Positions 43,103 through 51,826 of a DNA stretch of 64,000 nucleotides are shown here, in pieces. Source of the stretch: Streptomyces viridiviolaceus (lineage in GTDB: Bacteria > Actinomycetota > Actinomycetes > Streptomycetales > Streptomycetaceae); the NCBI RefSeq assembly GCF_014650995.1, contig NZ_BMWA01000004.1, positions 315,612 to 379,611 of the forward strand. The letters run 5' to 3'. Position 1 is the stretch's first letter. Each line of letters opens with the position of its first letter. The notes beneath the pieces are model-generated. The model made no database searches. It was not told the DNA's origin and saw nothing but the letters and a program-made list of their open reading frames with translations. The translations under genes and the position numbers were made by a program.

Positions 43103-45217
43103 ATGTCCATCGCCAGTACTGATCACGTCGTCGTGCCCGAGAACGCCGACAACCCCGAGAACCCCGAGACCGTGGAGAACACCGGGAACGAGGCCGCCGA
43201 GGCCGCTCCCGAGATCACCTTCGCGGACCTCGGTCTCCCCGAGGGCGTCGTGCGCAAGCTCGCGCAGAACGGTGTGACCACCCCCTTCCCGATCCAGGCC
43301 GCGACCATCCCGGACGCCCTGGCCGGCAAGGACATCCTCGGCCGGGGCCGCACCGGCTCCGGCAAGACCCTCTCCTTCGGTCTGCCGACCCTGGCCACGC
43401 TGGCCGGCGGCCGCACCGAGAAGAAGAAGCCCCGTGCCGTCATCCTGACGCCCACCCGTGAGCTGGCCATGCAGGTCGCCGACGCGCTGCAGCCGTACGG
43501 CGACGTCGTGGGCCTGCGGATGAAGGTCGTGTGCGGCGGCACCTCCATGGGCAACCAGATCTACGCCCTGGAGAAGGGCGTCGACATCCTGGTCGCCACG
43601 CCGGGCCGGCTGCGCGACATCATCAACCGCGGCGCCTGCTCCCTGGAGAACGTCGAGATCGCCGTTCTCGACGAGGCCGACCAGATGTCGGACCTGGGCT
43701 TCCTGCCCGAGGTCACCGAACTGCTCGACCAGGTCCCGGCGGGCGGTCAGCGGATGCTGTTCTCCGCGACGATGGAGAACGAGATCAAGACCCTCGTCGA
43801 CCGCTACCTGAACGACCCGGTCAGCCACGAGGTCGACGCCGCCCAGGGCGCGGTGACGACCATGTCGCACCACATCCTGGTCGTGAAGCCCAAGGACAAG
43901 GCGCCGGTCACCGCGGCCATCGCCTCCCGCAAGGGCCGCACCATCATCTTCGTCCGCACCCAGCTGGGCGCCGACCGCGTCGCCGACCAGCTGCGCGAGG
44001 CCGGCGTGAAGGCCGACGCGCTGCACGGCGGCATGACCCAGGGCGCTCGGACCCGGACGCTGGCCGACTTCAAGGACGGGTACGTCAACGTCCTGGTCGC
44101 CACCGACGTCGCCGCCCGCGGCATCCACGTCGACGGCATCGACCTGGTCCTGAACGTCGACCCGGCCGGCGACCACAAGGACTACCTGCACCGCGCCGGC
44201 CGCACGGCGCGCGCGGGCCGCACCGGCACCGTGGTGTCCCTGTCCCTGCCGCACCAGCGGCGCCAGATCTTCCGGCTGATGGAGGACGCGGGCGTCGACG
44301 CCACGCGCCACATCATCCAGGGCGGCGCGGCCTTCGACCCCGAGGTCGCCGAGATCACCGGCGCCCGGTCGATGACCGAGGTCCAGGCCGAGTCCGCGGG
44401 CAACGCGGCCCAGCAGGCCGAGCGTGAGGTCGCCCAGCTCACCAAAGAGCTGGAGCGGGCCCAGCGGCGTGCGACCGAGCTGCGCGAGGAGGCGGACCGG
44501 CTGGTCGCCCGGGTCGCGCGGGAGCGGGGTGAGGACCCGGAGGCGGTGGCCGCCGAGGTGGCCGCGGCCGAGGTCGAGATCTCGCTGCCGGAGCAGCCGG
44601 GTGCGCGGGATGTGGAGAGGGCCGAGCGGAACGGCCGCGACCGTTCGTTCGACCGCCGCGACGACCGTGGCGGCCGCTCCTTCGACCGGCGCGACGACCG
44701 TGGCGACCGGGGCGGGTTCAACCGTGACCGCGACCGTGACCGTGGCTACGACCGCCGGGACGGCGACCGTGGCGGCTTCCGCCGTGATGACCGGGGCGAG
44801 CGCGGTGACCGCGGCGGCCGTTCCTTCGACCGCCGTGACGACCGCCGTGACGACCGCGGTGGGCGTTCCTTCGACCGGCGCGACGACCGCGGCGGCCGTT
44901 CCTTCGACCGTGACCGCGGTGGCCGTTCGTTCGACCGCCGTGACGACCGTGGCGGCCGCTCCTTCGAGCGCCGTGACGACCGGGGCGACCGCGGCGGGCG
45001 TTCCTTCGACCGCCGGGACGGCGACCGTGGCGGCTTCCGCCGTGACGACCGCGGCGGCCACCGTGGCAGCGACCGCCCGTTCAACCGCGACCGCCAGGGC
45101 GACCGCCCCGGCTTCCGCACCGGCGGCCACGACCGTCCGTACGGCCGCCGTGACGACCACCGCGGTTCGTCCTTCGGCCGCCGTGAGGACAAGCCGCGCT
45201 GGAAGCGCAACGGCTGA
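43103..45217 (+). CDS. DEAD-box RNA helicase with a long RDR-repeat tail
   Basis: A 704-aa helicase. After an acidic N-terminus, the Q motif is FPIQAATIP, motif I GRGRTGSGKT (about residue 90), motif II DEAD (about 190), SAT (about 220), and motif VI HRAGRTARAG (about 365). A coiled-coil-like Glu/Arg segment (about 430-510) leads into about 190 residues of Arg/Asp/Gly repeats with the unit RSFDRRDDRGG. Such tails bind RNA and promote condensates. It is probably involved in ribosome assembly or cold adaptation (RhlE/DeaD group). GGAAGG lies 12 nt before the ATG. A 230-nt leader precedes it. Confidence 0.93.
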   Translation: MSIASTDHVVVPENADNPENPETVENTGNEAAEAAPEITFADLGLPEGVVRKLAQNGVTTPFPIQAATIPDALAGKDILGRGRTGSGKTLSFGLPTLATLAGGRTEKKKPRAVILTPTRELAMQVADALQPYGDVVGLRMKVVCGGTSMGNQIYALEKGVDILVATPGRLRDIINRGACSLENVEIAVLDEADQMSDLGFLPEVTELLDQVPAGGQRMLFSATMENEIKTLVDRYLNDPVSHEVDAAQGAVTTMSHHILVVKPKDKAPVTAAIASRKGRTIIFVRTQLGADRVADQLREAGVKADALHGGMTQGARTRTLADFKDGYVNVLVATDVAARGIHVDGIDLVLNVDPAGDHKDYLHRAGRTARAGRTGTVVSLSLPHQRRQIFRLMEDAGVDATRHIIQGGAAFDPEVAEITGARSMTEVQAESAGNAAQQAEREVAQLTKELERAQRRATELREEADRLVARVARERGEDPEAVAAEVAAAEVEISLPEQPGARDVERAERNGRDRSFDRRDDRGGRSFDRRDDRGDRGGFNRDRDRDRGYDRRDGDRGGFRRDDRGERGDRGGRSFDRRDDRRDDRGGRSFDRRDDRGGRSFDRDRGGRSFDRRDDRGGRSFERRDDRGDRGGRSFDRRDGDRGGFRRDDRGGHRGSDRPFNRDRQGDRPGFRTGGHDRPYGRRDDHRGSSFGRREDKPRWKRNG
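44637..45200 (+). repeat. Imperfect coding repeats (RSFDRRDDRGG units)
   Basis: About a dozen imperfect units of 27-33 nt sharing cgttccttcgaccgccg / gacgaccg cores encode the Arg/Asp/Gly tail of the DEAD-box helicase. The nucleotide similarity between units is higher than the protein needs, so expansion by slippage or unequal exchange is likely. Confidence 0.8.
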
Positions 45218-45238
45218 CGCCGACGAGCTGCACTGAGC

Positions 45239-45274
45239 GCCGTGGCCCCCGCCCTGAAGGGTGGGGGCCACGGC
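45239..45274 (+). terminator. Terminator after the DEAD-box gene
   Basis: A 12-bp perfect stem (45239-45250 with 45263-45274) begins 21 nt after the stop codon. Confidence 0.87.
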
Positions 45275-45376
45275 GCTCTCCTGTGTGCCGAGCGTCGGCG
45301 GCACGTCACGGACACGGCCCTTTTTCGGCCACGGAGTGACGCATGTCACGCCCCCGGCAAGGGAATTGCTGGGGGC

Positions 45377-46912
45377 ATGACAGATGACGCCAAGGCGAGT
45401 GGGCTGTCGGACGAGGAACGGCTGGCCCAGCTCGGCTACACCCAGGTTCTGGCCCGCCGTATGTCGGCGTTCTCCAACTACGCGGTCTCCTTCACCATCA
45501 TCTCGGTGCTGTCGGGCTGCCTGACCCTGTACCTGTTCGGCATGAACACGGGCGGTCCCGCCGTGATCACGTGGGGCTGGGTCGCCGTCGGCCTGATGAC
45601 CCTCTTCGTCGGCCTGTCGATGGCCGAGATCTGCTCGGCGTACCCGACGTCCGCGGGACTGTACTTCTGGGCGCACCGCCTGGCGCCGGCCCGTACGGCC
45701 GCCGCCTGGGCGTGGTTCACCGGCTGGTTCAACGTGCTGGGCCAGGTCGCGGTGACCGCCGGCATCGACTTCGGCGCGGCGTCCTTCCTGGGCGCCTACC
45801 TGAACCTGCAGTTCGGCTTCGAGGTCACCGAGGGCCGCACGATCCTCCTCTTCGCCGGCATCCTGATCCTGCACGGCCTGCTGAACACCTTCGGCGTCCG
45901 GATCGTCGGCCTGCTGAACAGCGTCAGCGTCTGGTGGCACGTCCTCGGCGTCGCGCTCATCGTCGGCGCGCTGACCTTCGCCCCCGACCACCACCAGTCG
46001 GCGTCCTTCGTCTTCGGCGAGTTCGTCAACAACACCGGCTGGGGCAGCAGCGCGTACGTCGTCCTGATCGGCCTGCTGATGGCCCAGTACACCTTCACCG
46101 GCTACGACGCATCCGCGCACATGACCGAGGAGACGCGCGACGCCTCCACGGCCGGCCCCAAGGGCATCGTCCGCTCGATCTGGACCTCCTGGATCGCGGG
46201 TTTCGTCCTGCTCCTGGGCTTCACCTTCGCCATCCAGTCCTACGAGGGCGCCCTCACCTCCCCGACCGGCGCGCCGCCGGCCCAGATCCTTCTCGACGCG
46301 CTGGGCGCGACGGCCGGCAAGCTCCTCCTGCTCGTCGTCATCGGCGCACAGCTGTTCTGCGGGATGGCGTCGGTGACGGCCAACAGCCGCATGATCTACG
46401 CCTTCTCCCGCGACGGGGCCCTGCCCTTCAGCCACGTCTGGCACACGGTGAGCCCGCGCACCCGCACGCCTGTCGCCGCGGTGTGGCTGGCCGCACTGGG
46501 CGCGCTGGTCCTCGGACTGCCGTACCTGATCAATGTGACGGCCTACGCCGCGGTGACGTCCATCGCGGTCATCGGCCTCTACATCGCCTACGTCATCCCG
46601 ACCCTGCTGCGGGTGCGCAAGGGGACCGCCTTCGAACGCGGGCCGTGGCATCTGGGCCGCTGGTCGCAGGCGGTGGGCGTGGTCGCGGTGACGTGGGTCG
46701 GCGTGATCACGGTCCTGTTCATGCTGCCCCAGGTCTCCCCGGTCACCTGGGAGACCTTCAACTACGCCCCCGTCGCCGTCCTGGTCGTCCTGGGCTTCGC
46801 CGCGACCTGGTGGCTGGCCTCGGCCCGGCACTGGTTCCTCAACCCCGACCACGAACGCACCAGGGCCCGCGCCGCGGCCCGCGCGAACGCACCCGAGCCG
46901 GTCGACCCGTAG
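45377..46912 (+). CDS. APC-superfamily amino-acid permease
   Basis: A 511-aa transporter with about 12 TM helices. The first helix region SNYAVSFTIISVLSGCLTLY and GLSMAEICSAYPTSAGLYFWAHRLAP (TM2-3) match the ACT/GABA-permease branch, whose substrates are GABA, choline or amines. TM6-8 carry QYTFTGYDASAHMTEET, the conserved post-TM6 loop. It is monocistronic with GGGGG just upstream of the ATG. The exact substrate is not determinable. Confidence 0.9.
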   Translation: MTDDAKASGLSDEERLAQLGYTQVLARRMSAFSNYAVSFTIISVLSGCLTLYLFGMNTGGPAVITWGWVAVGLMTLFVGLSMAEICSAYPTSAGLYFWAHRLAPARTAAAWAWFTGWFNVLGQVAVTAGIDFGAASFLGAYLNLQFGFEVTEGRTILLFAGILILHGLLNTFGVRIVGLLNSVSVWWHVLGVALIVGALTFAPDHHQSASFVFGEFVNNTGWGSSAYVVLIGLLMAQYTFTGYDASAHMTEETRDASTAGPKGIVRSIWTSWIAGFVLLLGFTFAIQSYEGALTSPTGAPPAQILLDALGATAGKLLLLVVIGAQLFCGMASVTANSRMIYAFSRDGALPFSHVWHTVSPRTRTPVAAVWLAALGALVLGLPYLINVTAYAAVTSIAVIGLYIAYVIPTLLRVRKGTAFERGPWHLGRWSQAVGVVAVTWVGVITVLFMLPQVSPVTWETFNYAPVAVLVVLGFAATWWLASARHWFLNPDHERTRARAAARANAPEPVDP

Positions 46913-47045
46913 TCCGCACCCGGACCGCGGACCGCGACCGGCCGGCCCGGCGCGGCCGTGTACCCGATACCCGATCGGCGACACGGCCGCGTCCGGCTAT
47001 GCTCGGGGTGGCAACATCGAGCAACATCGCCGAGCGACAACACCT

Positions 47046-47118
47046 GGGCCCTTAGCTCAATTGGCAGAGCAGTGGACTTTTAATCCATTGGTTGTGGGTT
47101 CGAGTCCCACAGGGCCTA
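47046..47118 (+). tRNA. tRNA-Lys(TTT)
   Basis: Acceptor GGGCCCT pairs with AGGGCCT (G1-U72 wobble). The anticodon stem TGGAC/ATCCA region holds loop CTTTTAA (anticodon TTT), and the T arm is GTGGG TTCGAGT CCCAC. Discriminator A, followed by CC. Confidence 0.95.
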
Positions 47119-47124
47119 CCGGCA

Positions 47125-47160
47125 GAGCCCTCAGCGCGGAACGTCCCGCGCTGAGGGCTC
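47125..47160 (+). terminator. Terminator of tRNA-Lys
   Basis: A 15-bp perfect stem (47125-47139 with 47146-47160) begins 7 nt after the tRNA. Confidence 0.9.
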
Positions 47161-47197
47161 CGTTGCGCTCTGCGGACGGGTCGGAGGCGAGGTCGTC

Positions 47198-47566
47198 GTG
47201 ATCTACCACGTGGTGACGCCCGAGGAGTGGAGCGCCCGTCCGGACCGCCCCTACGCCCCCGCCTCCCTGGCGACGGACGGCTTCGTCCACTGCTCCCCCG
47301 ACGAGGCCGCCACCGTAGCCGTCGTCAACGCCTTCTACCGGACCGCGCCGAGGCCCCTGCTGGTGCTGTGCCTCGACGAGGACCGGCTCACCGCCCCTGT
47401 GGAGTGGGAGGAGGCGGTGCCCGCGCCGCCGCCCGGAGTCGCCGCCGGGACCGCGTTCCCGCACGTGCTCGGGCCCGTCGACCGCGAGGCCGTCGAACGG
47501 ATCATGGAAATCGACTGGGACGGGGAAGGCCGGGCACGCGGCTGGAAGCCGCACCGTACGCCCTGA
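47198..47566 (+). CDS. DUF952 family protein
   Basis: A 122-aa protein matching the DUF952 family: IYHVVTPEEW, then ASLATDGFVHCSPDEAATVAVVNAFYR and a C-terminal FPHVLGPVDREAVERIMEI. The FVHCS block is the family core. Relatives are described as glutathione S-transferase-like or ADP-ribose-binding-like folds without proven activity. GTG start with a GGAGGCGAGG stretch upstream. The next gene begins 37 nt later, so they may form an operon. Confidence 0.88.
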   Translation: MIYHVVTPEEWSARPDRPYAPASLATDGFVHCSPDEAATVAVVNAFYRTAPRPLLVLCLDEDRLTAPVEWEEAVPAPPPGVAAGTAFPHVLGPVDREAVERIMEIDWDGEGRARGWKPHRTP

Positions 47567-47603
47567 CGTCCCCGCCCGCCCCTCTGGCCCCCGGAGTGCG
47601 CCG

Positions 47604-48734
47604 ATGCCCCTCCCGTACGTCCTGCTGTCCGCCGCCGTCTCCCTCGACGGCTACCTCGACGACACCGGCCCCGAACGCCTGCTGCTCTCCAGCCCCGCCG
47701 ACTTCGACCGGGTCGACGAGGTGCGGGCCTCCGTGGACGCGATCCTGGTCGGCGCGGGCACGATCCGCGCCGACAACCCCCGGCTGCTGGTCAACTCGCC
47801 CGAGCGGCGGGCCGCCCGGGTCGCCGCCGGGCGGCCGGAGTTCCCGCTGAAGGTGACGGTCAGCGGATCGGGCGAGCTGGACCCGGCGGCCCGGTTCTGG
47901 CACACCGGCGGCGACAAGCTGGTCCTGACCACGGACAGGGGCGCTCGGCGGGCCCGCGCCCTCGGTCTCGCGGCCGACGTCGCCCCGCTCGGCGCCGAGC
48001 TCGACTGGCGCACGGCGCTGGAGCACCTGCACGTCGAGCGCGGCGTACGGCGGCTCATGGTCGAGGGCGGCGGAACCGTCCACACCCAGCTGCTGCAGCA
48101 GGGCCTCGCCGACGAACTGCAGCTCGTCCTCGCCCCGTTGCTCGTCGGGGACCCGAAGGCGCCCCGGTTGTTCGGCCCCGGCGCCTACCAGGGCGGACGT
48201 CTGCGCCTGGTGGAGACGCGGCGCATCGAGGACGTCGTCCTCACGCGCTACCTGCCGACGGCTCCCGGCACCGGAAGCCGCGTCACCGCCGCCGACCGGC
48301 ACTGGCTGGCGCTCGCCTGCGAGCTGGCGGAGCTGTGCCCGCCGTCCGGAACGGCGTTCAGCGTGGGGGCGGTCGTGGTGGCCGCCGACGGCACCGAGCT
48401 CGCGCGGGGGTACTCGCGGGAGGGGGGCGACGCGGTGGCGCACGCCGAGGAGGCCGCGCTGGCGAAGGCCGACCCGACCGACCCGAGGCTCGCGACGGCC
48501 ACGGTGTACAGCAGCCTGGAGCCGTGCGCACGCCGAGCCTCCCGGCCGGCGCCCTGTGCCCGGCTGATCCTGGACGCGGGGGTACGGCGCGTCGTCACGG
48601 CCTGGCGGGAACCCGACACCTTCGTGCCGGGGGCCGACGGCAGCGGGGTGCTCGCCGCCGGGGGCGCCGTCGTCGTCGTACTGCCGGAGTACGAGGAGCG
48701 GGCCAAGGCCCCGAACCGGCACCTGCCGGGCTGA
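47604..48734 (+). CDS. RibD-like reductase-deaminase fusion with reversed domain order
   Basis: A 376-aa protein. Residues 1-220 are a RibD_C/DHFR-like reductase (YVLLSAAVSLDGYLDD, DAILVGAGTIRADNPRLLV, RRLMVEGGGTVHTQLLQQGLADEL). Residues about 230-376 are a cytidine/deoxycytidylate-type deaminase with HAEE (about 283) and the Zn ligands PC-x8-PC ([12 protein letters not shown], about 312). Canonical RibD has deaminase first and reductase second; here the order is inverted. All Zn ligands and the catalytic Glu are kept, so both domains could work. The pathway (riboflavin, deazapurine or pterin-like) is unknown; no rib genes are nearby. Confidence 0.87.
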   Translation: MPLPYVLLSAAVSLDGYLDDTGPERLLLSSPADFDRVDEVRASVDAILVGAGTIRADNPRLLVNSPERRAARVAAGRPEFPLKVTVSGSGELDPAARFWHTGGDKLVLTTDRGARRARALGLAADVAPLGAELDWRTALEHLHVERGVRRLMVEGGGTVHTQLLQQGLADELQLVLAPLLVGDPKAPRLFGPGAYQGGRLRLVETRRIEDVVLTRYLPTAPGTGSRVTAADRHWLALACELAELCPPSGTAFSVGAVVVAADGTELARGYSREGGDAVAHAEEAALAKADPTDPRLATATVYSSLEPCARRASRPAPCARLILDAGVRRVVTAWREPDTFVPGADGSGVLAAGGAVVVVLPEYEERAKAPNRHLPG

Positions 48735-48790
48735 GACCGGGACGATCCGGGTGCCGGATCATGCGTGTGCGTTCCGTCCCCGACATGGCG

Positions 48791-48796
48791 TACACT
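48791..48796 (+). promoter_or_regulatory. Candidate -10 box of tRNA-fMet
   Basis: TACACT lies 14 nt before the mature 5' end of the initiator tRNA and fits the HrdB -10 pattern. The -35 is unclear. Confidence 0.5.
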
Positions 48797-48810
48797 GGTG
48801 AACACAACGA

Positions 48811-48884
48811 CGCGGGGTGGAGCAGCTCGGTAGCTCGCTGGGCTCATAACCCAGAGGTCGCAGGTTCAAATCCTGTCCCCGCTA
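48811..48884 (+). tRNA. Initiator tRNA-fMet(CAT)
   Basis: Anticodon CAT in loop CTCATAA, flanked by three consecutive G-C pairs (GGG/CCC) in the anticodon stem. The first base C1 cannot pair with U72, leaving the unpaired acceptor end needed for formylation. Both are initiator hallmarks. T-loop TTCAAAT, discriminator A. Confidence 0.96.
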
Positions 48885-48891
48885 CTGAAGG

Positions 48892-48927
48892 CCGACGGCC
48901 GGAATCCATGAGGATTCCGGCCGTCGG
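48892..48927 (+). terminator. Terminator of tRNA-fMet
   Basis: A perfect 16-bp stem (48892-48907 with 48912-48927) closes an ATGA tetraloop, 7 nt after the tRNA. Confidence 0.92.
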
Positions 48928-49082
48928 TGCGTTCGGCCCCCCTCCACGTGTGATCACTCGTCCGTGGCCCCACAGTGTCACCCGGTAGGCCCCTCACCGC
49001 TCGCCCCCCGTCCCCGCTGCGGGAAGCCTGGACGGACGGGACGGCAAGCGGCGTGGACGTGCGTGGTGGCGGGAGACGAGTG

Positions 49083-50273
49083 GTGCGGCCAGGTGACGTG
49101 GACGACGACGGACCGTACGCCCGGGTCGGCGGCCGGCTGCCCGGCGATCCCGTGCCCGACCCCGGCCTCGGCGACGTCCCGGGGGCGGTGCCGCGGGAGG
49201 TACGGCGCACCCCGTACTCCCGGACCTTCCTGCACCTGCTCCCCGTCCTGCTGATCGTCGTCGCCATCGTCTACGACTTCCTCACCCCGCGGTACTTCAC
49301 CGCCGGGCCCCTCTACACGGCCGCGCCCCTGGTCGCCGCCCCGATCTACTCGCGGCGCGGCACGGCACTCACCGGCGCCGCCGTGGTCGTCGTCGTGATC
49401 GTGCTCCAGTACACCAAGGGCGTCGCCCACTACATCGACTCGATGACGGAACTGGTCACCATCGCGACGGTCGCGGGGCTCGCCGTCCTCGTCAACAGCT
49501 TCGTGCGCCGCACGGACGAGCGCCTCGCCACGGCCCGCGAGATCGCCGAGGCCGCCCAGCGGGCCGTACTGCCCGAACCCGCCGAGCGGATCGGCGGCTT
49601 CGAGATCGCGGCCCGCTACGAGGCCGCGCAGGCCGGCGCCTTCATCGGCGGCGATCTGTACGCGGTGCAGGACAGCTCGCGCGGGGTCCGGCTCATCGTC
49701 GGGGACGTGCGCGGCAAGGGCATGGGCGCGGTCGCGGCCGTCGCCGTCGTGATCGGGGCCTTCCGGGAGGCCGCCGAGCAGGAGGCGACGCTGGAGGCGG
49801 TCGCGCAGCGGCTGGAGCGGGCGCTGGCGCGCGAGGGCACCCGACGCGAAGGGCTGGACGCCTTCGAGGGCTTCACCACCGCCGTCCTCGCGGAACTCCC
49901 GCACGGCGACGGGGTGCTCCGCGTCCTCAACCGCGGGCATCCACCGCCCCTGCTGCTGCACGCCGACGGCACCCTGGACCACGTGTCCGCCCGGGAGTAC
50001 GCGCTGCCGCTCGGCATGGGCGAGCTGGGCGTCTGGCCCGACCGGGCGGAGGAGATCCGCTTCCCCGGCGGGTCGACGCTGTTGCTGTACACCGACGGCC
50101 TGACGGAGGCCCGCGACGCCCACGGCGAGTTCTACGAACCCCGGACGCGGCTCGCCGGCCGCGTCTTCCGGCATCCCGTCGAACTGCTCGACACCCTCGC
50201 GGAGGACGTGCGCCGGCACTCCGGGGGCGGCATGGCCGACGACATGGCGCTGCTCGCCGTACGGCGGCCTTGA
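49083..50273 (+). CDS. Membrane PP2C-type (SpoIIE/RsbU) protein phosphatase
   Basis: A 396-aa phosphatase with four hydrophobic segments (about residues 48-145), a short linker helix (RRTDERLATAREIAEAAQRAVLPEP) and a PP2C_SIG domain: GGDLYAVQD (metal Asp), VGDVRGKGMGA, LNRGHPPPLL, LLLYTDGLTEARDAHGEFY and MADDMALL. All metal-binding aspartates are present. Such proteins dephosphorylate anti-anti-sigma factors in stress signalling. No sensor domain other than the membrane region is visible. GTG 49083 (GGGAG 7 nt upstream) is preferred; adjacent GTG 49080 is possible. Confidence 0.88.
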   Translation: MRPGDVDDDGPYARVGGRLPGDPVPDPGLGDVPGAVPREVRRTPYSRTFLHLLPVLLIVVAIVYDFLTPRYFTAGPLYTAAPLVAAPIYSRRGTALTGAAVVVVVIVLQYTKGVAHYIDSMTELVTIATVAGLAVLVNSFVRRTDERLATAREIAEAAQRAVLPEPAERIGGFEIAARYEAAQAGAFIGGDLYAVQDSSRGVRLIVGDVRGKGMGAVAAVAVVIGAFREAAEQEATLEAVAQRLERALAREGTRREGLDAFEGFTTAVLAELPHGDGVLRVLNRGHPPPLLLHADGTLDHVSAREYALPLGMGELGVWPDRAEEIRFPGGSTLLLYTDGLTEARDAHGEFYEPRTRLAGRVFRHPVELLDTLAEDVRRHSGGGMADDMALLAVRRP

Positions 50274-50504
50274 TCATTCTCACGAGGCGTGACGGAGTGA
50301 CCGCCCTCCGCATAACAACTGATACACCGTCAGAAAACTCGTTGGCGAAAAGCTGCCCTGAAGAGCGGTCAACTCGCCCGGTTTTCACCGGTCGTGAGGA
50401 GAACGTCCGGGCCGGAATCGTTAACGATCAATCGGAACGGCTTGGAATCCGCGCCCCGCGTCTATTAACGTTCGATAACGCAGCGCGGTCGTCCCAGCCG
50501 TCAC

Positions 50505-50672
50505 AGAAGGCGGCTCCGTGCGCACGCGCCGAATCCCGTCAGGGAACCGGGGAACCACCACTTTGGGGTGAATCGGGCGTATGCCGCCGTGGAGACACGG
50601 TTGATATACGCGCGTAGGAGACCTTCCTGCTCCGAACCCGTCAGCTAACCCGGTAGGCGGAGAAGGAAGGAA
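50505..50672 (+). ncRNA. c-di-AMP riboswitch (ydaO/yuaA type)
   Basis: The leader of the M23 peptidase gene contains the conserved ydaO blocks in order: CCGAATC-like 5' block (about 50529), GGGGTGAATCGGG (50566-50578), and the 3' block CCGAACCCGTCAGCTAACCC followed by GGTAGGCGGAG (50633-50663). The outer CTCCG/CGGAG pairing closes the structure just before the ribosome site. In Streptomyces such switches sit before cell-wall hydrolase genes and lower expression when c-di-AMP is high. Ends are approximate. Confidence 0.92.
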
Positions 50673-50686
50673 AGGAGTACGCCCAC

Positions 50687-51721
50687 GTGGCGTCCAACCG
50701 GCCTGCCCCCGAGGCCCCGTTCGTGCCGGACCGGCACGACACCGAAACCTTCGGCTACGACGGCTACCGCACCGAAGAGGGCCCCTGGGAGGAGTGGAAC
50801 CCCACCGCGGAGTCCATTCGCCCCGTACGCGGCCGGCACCGCGTCGCCAAGCAGCGCGGCGGACTCGCCCGCAGCTCCACCGTCCTCGGCGTCGGTGTCA
50901 TAGCCGCGGTCGGAGCGGGCGGCATGGCCAGCGCGCAGACCGGCAAGCCGCCGGTGTCGATCTCGATGCCCGATCTTCCCTCCGTGGGCTCGCTGATCTC
51001 CGACGACGAGGAACCGGCCCCCGAGGGCTCCGCCACTCCGCTCAGCAGCATCGGCGTGAGCTCCACCGACACCGAGCAGGGCACCACCGACGCCGGCGAG
51101 GCGCTGCGGGCCCGGATCATGGCGCAGGCCGAGCAGCAGCAGGACCAGGTCGACACCAAGGCCGCCGCCGAAGCCGCGGCCGCCGCCGAGAAGCAGGCCG
51201 CGGAAGCGGCCGCCAAGGCGGAGAAGGAGGCAGAGGCCAAGGCCGCCGCCGCCAAGCAGAAGGCGGAGGAGGAAGCGAGGAAGAAGGCCGAGGCCGAGCG
51301 GCTCGCCGCGCTGGCCAAGCAGTACGCGCTCCCCACCTCCTCGTACACGATCACGTCCGTCTTCGGCCAGGCCGGCTCCATGTGGTCCTCCGGCCACCAC
51401 ACCGGGCTGGACTTCGCCGCCCCCACGGGCACCCTCATCAAGGCCGTCCACACGGGCACGATCACCGAGGCGGGCTGGGCCGGCTCCTACGGCTACCGCA
51501 CGATCCTGACCCTCGAGGACGGCACCGAGCTGTGGTACTGCCACCAGTCCTCGATCAACGTCAGCGTGGGCCAGAAGGTCAACACCGGTGACGTCATCGG
51601 CCGCGTGGGCGCCACCGGCAACGTCACCGGGCCGCACCTCCACTTCGAGGTCCACGTGGGCGGTGCCGACAGCGGGGTCGACCCGATGGCCTGGCTGCGG
51701 GACAAGGGCCTGAACCTCTGA
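50687..51721 (+). CDS. M23 (LytM-type) peptidoglycan endopeptidase
   Basis: A 344-aa secreted or membrane-anchored hydrolase. A 55-residue cytoplasmic-looking start precedes the hydrophobic segment (about 62-80, STVLGVGVIAAVGAGGMASA). Residues about 140-210 are a long Ala/Glu/Lys coiled coil (KAAAEAAAAAEKQAAEAAAK), followed by an M23 domain with HHTGLDF (H-x3-D, about 237) and GPHLHFEVH (H-x-H, about 317), so all zinc ligands are present. It cleaves peptidoglycan crosslinks. GGAG is 9 nt upstream of GTG 50687. It is controlled by the riboswitch just upstream. Confidence 0.93.
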   Translation: MASNRPAPEAPFVPDRHDTETFGYDGYRTEEGPWEEWNPTAESIRPVRGRHRVAKQRGGLARSSTVLGVGVIAAVGAGGMASAQTGKPPVSISMPDLPSVGSLISDDEEPAPEGSATPLSSIGVSSTDTEQGTTDAGEALRARIMAQAEQQQDQVDTKAAAEAAAAAEKQAAEAAAKAEKEAEAKAAAAKQKAEEEARKKAEAERLAALAKQYALPTSSYTITSVFGQAGSMWSSGHHTGLDFAAPTGTLIKAVHTGTITEAGWAGSYGYRTILTLEDGTELWYCHQSSINVSVGQKVNTGDVIGRVGATGNVTGPHLHFEVHVGGADSGVDPMAWLRDKGLNL

Positions 51722-51826
51722 CGTCGGCCTGACGCCTCTGAAACCCCGGCGGTCCTGACGGCAACCCCCCGACGTCAGGGCTGCCGGTCTGCCGGCATGC
51801 CCAGGGGTGCTGCCCGCGCCGGGGTG

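Noticed and set aside
43097..46984. A 1295-codon open frame on the minus strand
   Set aside because: It is antisense to the DEAD-box helicase and the permease and composed of shadow low-complexity protein.
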